Shown: piece after piece, positions 51,228 to 59,738 of the stretch
How the letters are laid out: the number at the start of each line of letters is the position of its first letter
Position numbering within the stretch: position 1 is the first letter of the stretch
Assembly (NCBI GenBank): GCA_964609245.1
Contig: CAZSSB010000011.1
Span: forward strand, 1 to 64,000
Direction of reading: 5' to 3'
DNA length: 64,000 nucleotides
From: JAFGCY01 sp964609245
GTDB lineage: Bacteria > 4484-113 > JAFGCY01
Position numbers and translations under genes: made by a program
Notes under the pieces: generated by a model
What the model was told of the DNA's origin: nothing
Databases searched by the model: none
What the model saw: the letters and a program-made list of their open reading frames with translations, nothing else

Positions 51228-52432
51228 TGATTAATCCGTACTGGGAACTCATCATCCTGCTCTGCCTGATCAACATTATCTTCGCGGTCTCGCTCAACCT
51301 GATCCTGGGCTACAACGGCCAGTTCTCGCTGGGCCACGCCGCCTTTCTGGCCATCGGCGCCTACGCCAGCGGCTCGCTGACCGCCACCTTCGGCTGGCCG
51401 CTGTGGGCCGGCATCCTGATGGCGATCCTGCTGTCGATCGTGGCGGCCGTGATCATCGGCTATCCCTGCCTGCGCCTGCGCGGGGACTACCTGGCAATCG
51501 CCACCCTCGGCTTCGCCGAAATCACCCGAATCGTCGCCAACGCCCTGCCCAAGGAGCAGTTCGGCGGGCCGACCGGGATGCAGAGCATCAAGAGCTTTGA
51601 CAAGTACATTCCGCCGACGACGGCGATGAACGGAATCGGCAACCTGATCTTCACGGTCTTGTTCACTCTTCTGTTTGTGGGTCTGATCGTCTGGGGCGTC
51701 TGGGCCTTTGCGAACTTCCTTGAGCGGCTGCTGATCAAGCGGTTCGACTGGCCTTACTGGCGGTGGGGGGTCGTCGGGCTGTTCGGTGCTTCCGCCATCG
51801 TCGGCGGCAAGCGCCTGTGGGTGGCGTTTCTGGACATCTTCCAGTTTGGCAACGCGCTCAGACACGTCAGCTTCGACAGCCAGCAGTGGGTGCTGTTCCT
51901 GCTTTTCGTGATCGTGGTTGCAGTCGTCACGCTCTTGATCCGCAACTACCTGATCAGTCTGCCGGGCCGCGCCGTAGTCGCCATCCGCGAGGATGAGATC
52001 GCCGCGACGAACCTGGGCGTCAACTGCACCTGGATGAAGCTGCAGAACTTTATGTTCGGCAGTGCCTTGGCCGGCCTCGCCGGGGCGATGCTGGCCCACA
52101 CCATCCCGCTCTTCAAACCCACGGACTTCAACTTCTTCAAGAGTGTCGACGTGCTGCTGATGGTCGTGCTCGGCGGCATGGGCAGCATCACCGGCAGCTT
52201 CGTCGGTGCCACCATCATCACCATGCTGCTGGAGGCGCTCCGGTTCCTCGGGCAGTGGCGGTTGGTGTTCTACTCGTTAATCCTGATCCTGTTCATGATC
52301 TTCCGGCCCGGCGGCCTGCTTGGCACCGCCGAGCTGGGCCAGCTGATCCGGGCCAGGGCCGACCGCGGGCTCAGACGTCTGCTCGGCGATAGGCCGGCTG
52401 ACGAGTCTCAGGCGGAGGGCAACGATGCTTGA
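51224..52432 (+). CDS. livM: Branched-chain amino acid ABC permease LivM
   Basis: 402 residues, overlapping livH by 4 bases (GTGATGA). About ten membrane helices. NLILGYNGQFSLGHAAFLAIGAY, RLRGDYLAIATLGFAEITRI and GGMGSITGSFVGATIITMLLE are diagnostic. A polar loop around residues 100-200 is a little longer than average. It forms the transmembrane dimer with LivH. It overlaps livG by 8 bases. Confidence 0.93.
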   Translation: MMINPYWELIILLCLINIIFAVSLNLILGYNGQFSLGHAAFLAIGAYASGSLTATFGWPLWAGILMAILLSIVAAVIIGYPCLRLRGDYLAIATLGFAEITRIVANALPKEQFGGPTGMQSIKSFDKYIPPTTAMNGIGNLIFTVLFTLLFVGLIVWGVWAFANFLERLLIKRFDWPYWRWGVVGLFGASAIVGGKRLWVAFLDIFQFGNALRHVSFDSQQWVLFLLFVIVVAVVTLLIRNYLISLPGRAVVAIREDEIAATNLGVNCTWMKLQNFMFGSALAGLAGAMLAHTIPLFKPTDFNFFKSVDVLLMVVLGGMGSITGSFVGATIITMLLEALRFLGQWRLVFYSLILILFMIFRPGGLLGTAELGQLIRARADRGLRRLLGDRPADESQAEGNDA

Positions 52433-53255
52433 GATTGACAACGTCAGCGTGGTCTTCGGCGGGCTGGTCGCGGTCAAGGACCTTAGCTTCACCGTCAGTC
52501 CGGGACAGATTGTCGGGCTGATCGGACCCAACGGCGCCGGCAAGACCACGGTGTTCAATGCCATCCTGGCCGTTTACCCGCCCACGTCCGGCGAGGTGCG
52601 GCACAATGGACGCCGCATCGACCGCATGCCCACGCATCGCATCTGCCGGCTGGGCATCGGGCGCACCTTCCAGAATATCCGGCTGTTCAAGGAGATGAGC
52701 GTGCTGGACAACGTCAAGGTGGCCCTGCACCGCGGCTTCCGCTACAGCTTCGTCGACGCCGTGCTACGCACCCCGCGCTGCCGCCGACTGGAGCGCGAGA
52801 TCGACCGCCAGGCCCGGGCGGTGCTGGAGTACTTCGATCTGCTCGACGTCGCGGCCGACCCGGCCAGTTCGCTGCCCTACGGCAAGCAGAAGTACCTGGA
52901 GATCGCCCGCGCCTACGCCACCAAGCCGCGCCTGCTGCTGCTCGACGAGCCCGCGGCCGGGCTCAACGACACCGAGACCGCGGAACTGATGGGCAAGGTG
53001 CGCGAAATTATGTCGGAGACGGGCTGCGGCGTGCTGCTGATCGAGCACGACATGCGGCTGGTGATGGGGATCTGCGAGCACATCGTGGCGATCGAGTACG
53101 GGGCCAAGATCAGCGAGGGCGACGCCAAGCACGTGCAGAATGATCCCAAGGTGATTGAGGCCTATCTGGGCACGCAGGATGAAGACGACCGCCGCGTCGG
53201 TGAGGGGCTCAACGAGGCACGCAACGGCGGCGGGGAGGACGGCGCAGGTGGATAG
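52425..53255 (+). CDS. livG: Branched-chain amino acid ABC transporter ATP-binding protein LivG
   Basis: 276 residues. Walker A GPNGAGKTT, a LivG-type signature LPYGKQKYLEIARAYA in place of LSGGQ, Walker B LLLLDEPAAGLN, and the LIEHDM switch histidine. The last ~30 residues are low-complexity and Gly-rich and overlap the livF start. Energises the permease in the cytosol. Confidence 0.94.
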   Translation: MLEIDNVSVVFGGLVAVKDLSFTVSPGQIVGLIGPNGAGKTTVFNAILAVYPPTSGEVRHNGRRIDRMPTHRICRLGIGRTFQNIRLFKEMSVLDNVKVALHRGFRYSFVDAVLRTPRCRRLEREIDRQARAVLEYFDLLDVAADPASSLPYGKQKYLEIARAYATKPRLLLLDEPAAGLNDTETAELMGKVREIMSETGCGVLLIEHDMRLVMGICEHIVAIEYGAKISEGDAKHVQNDPKVIEAYLGTQDEDDRRVGEGLNEARNGGGEDGAGG

Positions 53256-53967
53256 CCAGCCGCTGCTCAGTGTCCGGGATCTGCATGTCGCCTATGGCGC
53301 GGTCAAGGCGCTGCACGACATCAACTTCGACGTGCTGCCGGGCGAGATCGTGACCCTGATCGGGGCCAACGGCGCCGGAAAATCCACGACCCTGAACACC
53401 ATCATCGGTCTGGTGAAGTGCCGCCAGGGAGAGGTCATCTTCGCCGGCGATTCGATCACCAACCAACCCGCTCATCAGATCGTGCGCAGGGGGCTGGCGC
53501 TGGCGCCCGAGGGGCGGCGGCTGTTCCTCAACCTGACGGTGCGCGAGAACCTGGATATCGGTGCGCTCGTGACTGCTGACAAGGCCCGCAAGCAACAGCT
53601 GCTGGAGGAGGTCTTCACCCTGTTCCCGCGCGTCAAGGAGCGGCTGAGGCAGGTGGCGGGCACGCTCTCCGGCGGGGAGCAGCAGATGCTGGCGATCAGC
53701 CGCGCCATGATGCAGGACCCGCAGCTGATGCTGCTCGACGAGCCCAGCCTGGGTCTGGCGCCGAATCTGGTGCGCGAGATTTTCGACAAGATCCGTTTCC
53801 TCAACAGCGAGGGCAAGACGATCCTGCTGGTGGAGCAGAACGCCTACCAGGCGCTCAAAGTCAGCCACCGGGCGCACGTGCTGGAGCAGGGCCGCATCGT
53901 GATGAGCGGCACGGGCGATGAACTGGGGCGCGATCCGAAGGTCAAGGAAGCGTACCTGGGGGGATAG
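53248..53967 (+). CDS. livF: Branched-chain amino acid ABC transporter ATP-binding protein LivF
   Basis: 239 residues. Walker A GANGAGKST, signature LSGGEQQMLAISRAMM, Walker B LMLLDEPSLGLAP and LLVEQNA with the LivF-type Gln replacing the switch His context. The start GTG 53248 overlaps the livG stop and follows GGGAGG; the longer upstream frame has no family match. Last gene of the liv operon. Confidence 0.94.
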   Translation: MDSQPLLSVRDLHVAYGAVKALHDINFDVLPGEIVTLIGANGAGKSTTLNTIIGLVKCRQGEVIFAGDSITNQPAHQIVRRGLALAPEGRRLFLNLTVRENLDIGALVTADKARKQQLLEEVFTLFPRVKERLRQVAGTLSGGEQQMLAISRAMMQDPQLMLLDEPSLGLAPNLVREIFDKIRFLNSEGKTILLVEQNAYQALKVSHRAHVLEQGRIVMSGTGDELGRDPKVKEAYLGG

Positions 53968-54007
53968 CCGAACGTTCAGGGGACTAATCGGCCCTTGGAA
54001 AAGCCCG

Positions 54008-54059
54008 GTCCGGGGACATACGGCAGGCTCCGGAACCGCTAACCCGCACATCCCCGGAC
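54008..54059 (-). terminator. Possible weak terminator of the barrel-protein operon
   Basis: A 9-bp inverted repeat (GTCCGGGGA with TCCCCGGAC) with a 34-nt loop, followed on the minus strand by CGGGCTTTT. The long loop and short T-run make it weak. Confidence 0.3.
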
Positions 54060-54125
54060 AGCAGGATTATACCCGCGAAACGGCGAAATGCAACATGTTT
54101 CAGCTGTGTTTCACGGAGGCTGGTT

Positions 54126-55520
54126 TTACCAGGTGTAGGAAACGAGGAGCCTGAGTTCTCGATCGTCGAAGTGAAAGCCCGGAACCAGGTCCTTGAGGTT
54201 GTGCGACAGCGTATACGTAACGCGCCATTCAACGCCGTCATACGGACAGTATCGTGCTTCCAGCTCAGTGCCCTCGTAGTTGGTGGCGTACTTGCCGCGG
54301 TTGACGGCCGCCAGCACCGCGTCCTGCTCCACGATCACATGCTCCAGGCCGAACTGCCAGTCGCCGGGATCGCCACGCCGGCCCACCCTGACGCCAGTCA
54401 GCACTGCATCGCACTCGCCTTGCGCCGGGCCACGCGCGCCCAGGTTCCGCGCATACTCGCATTCGAGTTCAATCGGCCAGTCGCCGTCCGCCCGCATTAC
54501 GCCGTTGAGCCACAGGTCCGCGATCCGGAAGTCCGAGACCAGCGGATTCATCGGGTTGCCGTCCACCACAGCGTTGGTCGTTACGCCGCCACTCGCGGGG
54601 CCGCCGACGCGCCAGTCGCCGCCGGCCACCGCCGCCTGGATCGTGTCCGCATTGCTGAGTCCGTGGTAGGACAGCGCCGCATCCCAGCTGACTGACTTGG
54701 CAACCTCCCAACGTGAATCCAGACGGGCGCTCAACACTCGGGCCGGCCCGCTTCCTTCGCAGCCGCTCAGCAGCTGCGCGCCCAGCAGGGACAGCCGGAT
54801 GCGAGCCAGCTCACCCCCGTTGGGCTCCCAGCGATACTGAGCGTAGCCACCACTCATATAGAGATCGTTGTCGATGGTGAGTTGCGTCAGTTCGAACGGA
54901 AACGTGAACCGCCCGCCCTGCAGCCTCAGGCTTTGCCCTCTGCCGGTTTCAAGGTCCTTGCGCAGCCAGTACTCCTCGAGTCCCAGCCACCGCTTATCGC
55001 CAAGATCGTCCACACCAACCCAGTTGGTCAGCGGTCGGCCCTCTCGCCCGGACCGCAACGCGGCCCGCAGCCGCCAGTCACCGGCGAATTCCAGGTTGGC
55101 TCCCAAGAGCAGCGCGACATCGCGTTCGTAACCCCTGTCAGTCACTCCGCCGTCGTCGTCCCCCGCTAAGCGGCGCAGTTCCTCATAGCGATACTCCACC
55201 TCGCCGTCGAGCCAGAATCGCTCGATCACCCCTCGCTCTGACTCGTCGGCTGCCCGAGATTCCGCGAACCCGCCAGGCAGTTCGTCGTCTTCCTGTTCGT
55301 CCCGTGACTTGATGACCACCACGCAGTCGCTGGGTACACTCTCACCTCGATCTGGCGTCAGGGCGGCCTTGGCGGCGTTCTCATCACTGCCGTCATCCGC
55401 GTTCGCGTGCAGGGGAATCACAGCCAAGGCCAGCACGAGCCAGACCGTCAGCATCAACTTAGGCACTCTGACCAACAGGATGCAGCGGCTAATGGCGTTC
55501 AATGCTCGCCACATCGTCAT
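54126..55520 (-). CDS. Putative outer-membrane beta-barrel protein
   Basis: 464 residues. A signal peptide ends near LALAVIPLHANA (~residues 25-40). After an acidic stretch the protein alternates polar and aromatic/hydrophobic residues in strands (DGEVEYRYEELRRL, DWRLRAALRSGREG, LARIRLSLLGAQL, WRVTYTLSHNL) and ends in Val-Ser-Tyr-Thr-Trp. A terminal aromatic residue is typical for barrel assembly. FPFELTQLTIDNDLYMSGGYAQY recalls AlgE- or porin-like families. The pore substrate is unknown. ATG 55520 overlaps the upstream gene by 32 bases; ATG 55514, 8 nt after AGGA, is equally plausible. Confidence 0.68.
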   Translation of the reverse strand: MTMWRALNAISRCILLVRVPKLMLTVWLVLALAVIPLHANADDGSDENAAKAALTPDRGESVPSDCVVVIKSRDEQEDDELPGGFAESRAADESERGVIERFWLDGEVEYRYEELRRLAGDDDGGVTDRGYERDVALLLGANLEFAGDWRLRAALRSGREGRPLTNWVGVDDLGDKRWLGLEEYWLRKDLETGRGQSLRLQGGRFTFPFELTQLTIDNDLYMSGGYAQYRWEPNGGELARIRLSLLGAQLLSGCEGSGPARVLSARLDSRWEVAKSVSWDAALSYHGLSNADTIQAAVAGGDWRVGGPASGGVTTNAVVDGNPMNPLVSDFRIADLWLNGVMRADGDWPIELECEYARNLGARGPAQGECDAVLTGVRVGRRGDPGDWQFGLEHVIVEQDAVLAAVNRGKYATNYEGTELEARYCPYDGVEWRVTYTLSHNLKDLVPGFHFDDRELRLLVSYTW

Positions 55521-56067
55521 CTTCCTGCTGACCCGCGGGTGCCTGCGGGGGGGCCTTGCTGGTCGGGACGCTGCCCTTGCTCGCCGGTGGTGTTGCGCCG
55601 GGTCGGAGCCCGTTGCGCTGGCCCATCGCCGTGTGGTCGTTGATCAGCTTGATGACCCATAGCACTAGCCCGATAAACGCCGCGCCGAAGATCGCCGTGA
55701 AGTATTGGTGCAGGCCGCAGGCCATGCCGAGAATGATGGCGAAGAACACCATGGTGGTGTCCTTCGGATCCTGCATCCGCGTGCGGTAGCGGATCATCGC
55801 CAGTGCACCGGCGAGTCCAAAGGCGCGCACCAGGTTATTGGCCACGATCAGCCACACCAGCGAGCCGCCCAGGCAGAGCAGCACCAGGGTATAGACCATC
55901 TGGCCACGCCGTTCTTTCTTGCCGGTATAGGTGATGTGATAGGCGAGCGCCAGATATCCGCCGAGCAGTGCCGCAACCGTCAGCGCGATGATGACGTCCA
56001 GCATCGCGCCGTTGGTTTGCGGCCCGGCTTGCGCGGCGCTGCTTAGTGCTTCGACGAACTGCTCCAG
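55489..56067 (-). CDS. DUF4956 membrane protein with probable CTG start
   Basis: 192 residues if started at CTG 56067. About four membrane helices. The signature VRAFGLAGALAMIRYRTRMQDPKDTTMVFFAIILGMACG is typical of DUF4956. The C-terminal ~50 residues are Pro/Ala-rich. ATG 56004 would start inside the first conserved segment. The upstream in-frame codons (LEQFVEALSSAAQAG) fit the family, and AGGAG lies 6 nt before CTG 56067. No ATG, GTG or TTG lies between that and the preceding in-frame stop. DUF4956 genes are often next to VTC polyphosphate polymerase genes, but none is here. Confidence 0.75.
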   Translation of the reverse strand: MEQFVEALSSAAQAGPQTNGAMLDVIIALTVAALLGGYLALAYHITYTGKKERRGQMVYTLVLLCLGGSLVWLIVANNLVRAFGLAGALAMIRYRTRMQDPKDTTMVFFAIILGMACGLHQYFTAIFGAAFIGLVLWVIKLINDHTAMGQRNGLRPGATPPASKGSVPTSKAPPQAPAGQQEDDDVASIERH

Positions 56068-56192
56068 ATCACGCTCCTCTTAAGCCTGTCGGCTTGCGCA
56101 CCCGGTCCGGTCTCTTGCAGCTATAGGGGTCCGGCGCATTATACTTCAGTTTCAGCTGTTCGCGGATGATCAGCGCCGCCTTTCATCCGGAT

Positions 56193-59100
56193 TCAACGCT
56201 GCTGATCGCCGGCCAGCGTCAGCAGTCTGAGGCCCGTGGCATTCACCGTATAGGTGTCGAACTGCTCCTCGACGGTGCCGCTGACCACAAACGGCCCGGC
56301 GTAGACGGTCAGGTGCGCCAGCCGCTCGTAGGCCTGGGGGAACAGCACCACCTCGAAGGTACCGCTCAGGTCCTCCATGCTCATGAACTTCAGCGCGCGG
56401 CGGCTGTGCTCGTAATAGTGATACGGCGGGGGGCGCCCATTGCTGGTGCTGCGAATGATCCCCAGCTCGGCCGCGGCGCTCTCCCGCGGCTCATCCTCGT
56501 CCAGCTCATCCGCCGCCAGCGGATTGGGGCCACCGTGATCCCCGCCCTGCAGCGCCAGCGTATCGCGCACCGCCCGGCGTCGCGTCAGGTCCACGCGCTT
56601 GGTCGCGATGCACCAGCCCAGCAGCCGCACGGGCCTGCCCACGTACCGCGGCAGCTCACGCGCCCGGATCACACCTTTCACCTGCCCGGCCACCAGCGTC
56701 AGCGGATGCCGGCTGACCAGCATACCGAAGTGCTCCAGCTCCAGGTTGCAGCGCGTCTGCTCGTCGTGGTCGCTAAGCCTGGCGCCCACCTGCCGTGAGA
56801 AGTCCGCCAGCCGTTCGTCCTCGCTGAGCGGCAGGCTGCCGCCCCGCAAGCCGGCACGGTGCTCGCCGTCGGCCAGCCATTGCAGCTGCGGGCGGCTCAT
56901 CTTCAGGCTGTCCAGCGCACCGCACTGAATCAGGATCTCAAGCTCGCCGCGGCCCGGGCGCGCGCGGCGGATGAATTCCGGCAGGCTGCTGTATGGGCCG
57001 GCTTGGGTGCGGGCGGTGACGATCCGCTCCAGGGCGGCAGTGCCGACGCCCTTGATCACCTGCAGCCCCACCCGCACCGCGTCGGGCTCGTGGGACGGGT
57101 CTCCGTGCCCGTCTGGCCCGCTCCCATCCTGTTGGTGCGCCAACCTGGCCGTCATCGGGACGGGCACGGAGTCCCGTCCCACCGAATACTCGGCCTTGTA
57201 TTCCAGGTCGCTGTAATTCACATCGGGAGGCAGGATGCCGAGCCCCAGCCGCTCGGCTTCGCTGAGATAGGCCCGCGAGCCGTAGAAGCCCCCGCTGTGG
57301 CTGAGCACGGCGGCCATGAAGTCGGCCGGGTGGTGGGCCTTGAGATAGGCGACCTTCCAGCTCAGCGAGGCAAACGCCGCCGAGTGCGCCTTGCAGAACG
57401 AGTAGCCCGAAAAACTGGCGATCTGGCGCCAGATGGTCAGCGCGCTGGCGGTGTCGATGCCGTTCTTCTCACAGCCGGCCACGAACCGCTCGCGGACCTC
57501 ATTCATCCGCTCGGCGCTGCGCAGCTTGCCGCTCATCGCGCGCCGGAGCAGGTCCGCCTCGGCCGGGCTCAGCCCCGCCAGCTCGTGGCCGACGCGGATC
57601 ACGTCCTCCTGGTAGATCATCACGCCCCGGGTCTCCGGCAGCAGTTTCAGCATCAGCGGGTGGCTGGGCAGCTTGTGCTCCTGGCCGCGCACGCGCCGGA
57701 TGTACTCCTGCATCATGCCGCTCTCGGCGACGCCGGGCCGGATCACGCTCGAAGCGGCGGTCAGCTCCAGAAACGTCTGGGTGCGCAGACGTTTAAGCAG
57801 CTGGCGCATCCCGGGGCTCTCGATGTAGAAACAGCCCATCGTCCGGCCCTCGCGGACCAATTCCACCGTGTCCGGGTCCTGCACCGCCGTTTCGAGGCGC
57901 TGAGTTGGCGGGCGGATCCCCCGCGCGGCCAGGCTTCTGAGCGTATCCTCCAGCGCGTCCAGCCCGCAGTTGCCCAGCAGGTCGATCTTGATCAGCCCGA
58001 CGTCCTCGACGCTGAACATCTCGTACTGCGTGACGACGAAGCCCTTGGCCGCCCGCTGCAGCGCAGTATAGTCGGTCAGCCGCTCGGGCGCGATCACCAC
58101 CCCGCCGCAGTGGATGCCCAGATGCCGCGGGCAGCCCCCCAGCTGGCTGGCCAGCGGGATGATGTGGCAGTAGGGCTCGGCTCTCAGATCGACGCCGCGC
58201 AGTTCGGCGAAGTCCTGCTTGATCGTCGTCAGGCCCTCCGCCGAGGTATGGGGGATACGCCGCGCGATGATGCTGATCTCCTTGTCGCTGAGGCCGAAGA
58301 CCTTGCCCACCTCACGGAAGGCGCCCCGCGCGCGGAAGGTGACGTGCGTGCTGATCATCGCCACCCGTTCGCGCCCCCAGCGCTCGTAGACGAACTTGAG
58401 GATTTCATCGCGCCGCTTGGAGCTGAAATCGATATCGATGTCGGGCGGGCTCTGGCGCGCCGGGTTGAGGAAGCGCTCGAAGTACATGTTCAGCGCGATC
58501 GGGTCCACCGGCGTCAGGCCCAGCAGATAGCTGACGATGCTGTTGGCGGCGCTGCCGCGCCCCAGGCAGGGGATGCCGCGCCTGCCCGCCGCACGCACGA
58601 TGTCGTAGACCGCCAGGAAGTAGCTGGTGTAGCCCAGCTTGTCGATGACGTCCAGTTCGTAGTCCAAGCGGCTTAAGTGCCGCTGGTCATAGCCGGCGGG
58701 GCTGTCGCCGCCGCGACCGTAGCGCCAGACCAGGCCGCGCTGGCAGAGGTCGCGTAGCGCACGCTGCGGGCTCTCGCCGCGGCTGAGCGGATAGTCGGGG
58801 AAGACCCATTTGCCCAGCTCAAAGTCCACCTCGCAGCCCTGGGCCAGCTCGCGCGCGGTGTCGAGCGCCTGCGGGCAGTCGTAGTAGTAGCCGCCCAGCT
58901 CCACCGGCGCCGACAGGTAGTGCTCCCGCGGGCAGACGCCTTGCGCGGTCTGCAGCGTGGCGTTCTGGCCGATCGCGCGCAGCACGTGGTGCACCGGCTG
59001 GTCCTGGGGCCGCAGGAAGCGCACGTCCGTGCAGGCTACCGGACTCAGCCTGAAGTGCGCCGCCAGCTTGAGCTGCCTGAGCTGGCGCGCGCGGCAGGCC

Positions 59101-59732
59101 TCCCCGTAGTCCGGCGCCAGGCGCACAAAAAGCCGCCGTGGACCGAGGCGCGGACCAAGGCGCCGCAGCAGTTCCACCTGGTCGGTGATTACGTAGCAGT
59201 GCCCCGTGCCGCGCTCCAGCGCCTCCGCCAGCTTGAAATCCGCGCGCAGCCGCCGCGCGCTGGCCAGCCGGCAGAGTTCGCCGTAGCCGTCGCGGTCGCG
59301 GGCGATCACCGTCGCGGCGGCACTCGGCACGCTGTCGGCATCCCCCTTGCGACCGTAGGGCGCACCCTTGCTGCCGGGCGGCAGCGGCTTCTTGCCGTCG
59401 AGATAGGCGGGATAATCACCGCCATCTCGTAGGGGCGAAGCCATGCTTCGCCCTGCATCCCCCGCGCCTTCACCGGGGGCGAAGCGTGGCTTCGCGCCTA
59501 CCCCCCCTGCGACCGCATGCCCTTTGCTCGCCGGATCGGTCAGACTCAGGCCCAGCAGCGGCCTCAGGCCACACTTCAGCGCCGCCTTGTAGAAGCCGAT
59601 CAGGCCATAGATGCCGTCCACGTCGCACAGCCCCAGGGTCTCGAAGCCCAGCTCCGCCGCCTGGGCGCACAGCGCCGCCGGCGAACTGACGCCGTCGTGA
59701 AACGAGTACCAGCTGCGCGCGTCGAGGTGCAT
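56193..59732 (-). CDS. dnaE2: Error-prone DNA polymerase III alpha, DnaE2 type, with two palindromic-element insertions
   Basis: 1179 residues. The PHP domain begins LDARSWYSFHDGVSSP, the DnaE2-type form. The palm aspartates are in PDIDIDF (~430-435) after CLGRGSAANSIVSYLLG. MIYQEDVIRVGHELAGLSPAEADLLRRAM and the helix-hairpin-helix VGLQVIKGVGTAALERI follow, then an OB-fold (IRARELPRYVGRPVRLLGWCIA). Residues ~78-102 and ~851-881 are encoded by palindromic DNA elements inserted in frame. DnaE2 extends past damaged bases with a Y-family partner; dinB lies 6 bases upstream. No imuA- or imuB-type gene is present. The ATG at 59732 fits the family start. Confidence 0.92.
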   Translation of the reverse strand: MHLDARSWYSFHDGVSSPAALCAQAAELGFETLGLCDVDGIYGLIGFYKAALKCGLRPLLGLSLTDPASKGHAVAGGVGAKPRFAPGEGAGDAGRSMASPLRDGGDYPAYLDGKKPLPPGSKGAPYGRKGDADSVPSAAATVIARDRDGYGELCRLASARRLRADFKLAEALERGTGHCYVITDQVELLRRLGPRLGPRRLFVRLAPDYGEACRARQLRQLKLAAHFRLSPVACTDVRFLRPQDQPVHHVLRAIGQNATLQTAQGVCPREHYLSAPVELGGYYYDCPQALDTARELAQGCEVDFELGKWVFPDYPLSRGESPQRALRDLCQRGLVWRYGRGGDSPAGYDQRHLSRLDYELDVIDKLGYTSYFLAVYDIVRAAGRRGIPCLGRGSAANSIVSYLLGLTPVDPIALNMYFERFLNPARQSPPDIDIDFSSKRRDEILKFVYERWGRERVAMISTHVTFRARGAFREVGKVFGLSDKEISIIARRIPHTSAEGLTTIKQDFAELRGVDLRAEPYCHIIPLASQLGGCPRHLGIHCGGVVIAPERLTDYTALQRAAKGFVVTQYEMFSVEDVGLIKIDLLGNCGLDALEDTLRSLAARGIRPPTQRLETAVQDPDTVELVREGRTMGCFYIESPGMRQLLKRLRTQTFLELTAASSVIRPGVAESGMMQEYIRRVRGQEHKLPSHPLMLKLLPETRGVMIYQEDVIRVGHELAGLSPAEADLLRRAMSGKLRSAERMNEVRERFVAGCEKNGIDTASALTIWRQIASFSGYSFCKAHSAAFASLSWKVAYLKAHHPADFMAAVLSHSGGFYGSRAYLSEAERLGLGILPPDVNYSDLEYKAEYSVGRDSVPVPMTARLAHQQDGSGPDGHGDPSHEPDAVRVGLQVIKGVGTAALERIVTARTQAGPYSSLPEFIRRARPGRGELEILIQCGALDSLKMSRPQLQWLADGEHRAGLRGGSLPLSEDERLADFSRQVGARLSDHDEQTRCNLELEHFGMLVSRHPLTLVAGQVKGVIRARELPRYVGRPVRLLGWCIATKRVDLTRRRAVRDTLALQGGDHGGPNPLAADELDEDEPRESAAAELGIIRSTSNGRPPPYHYYEHSRRALKFMSMEDLSGTFEVVLFPQAYERLAHLTVYAGPFVVSGTVEEQFDTYTVNATGLRLLTLAGDQQR
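57090..57182. repeat. 93-bp palindromic element inside dnaE2
   Basis: Left arm 57090-57113 and right arm 57159-57182 are 24-bp inverted copies with one mismatch. The 45-nt centre includes a smaller palindrome, GTTGG-TGCG-CCAAC. Its length is exactly 31 codons, it has no stop in the coding frame, and it sits where DnaE2 has a variable loop (residues ~851-881). It does not resemble an IS. Other copies are expected elsewhere in the genome. Confidence 0.8.
59429..59501. repeat. 73-bp nested palindromic element inside dnaE2
   Basis: Left arm 59429-59452 and right arm 59478-59501 are inverted copies matching at about 22 of 24 positions. Each arm is itself a hairpin (GGGCGAAGC-CAT-GCTTCGCCC on the left). 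It encodes residues ~78-102 (GAKPRFAPGEG through MASPLR) in a region that is short in relatives. Distinct in sequence from the 57090 element, so two different element types invaded one gene. Confidence 0.78.
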
Positions 59733-59738
59733 CGCGCC

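Noticed and set aside
56859..58676. 605-codon plus-strand frame opposite dnaE2
   Set aside because: Antisense shadow in a GC-rich gene, with no recognisable domain or start signal.
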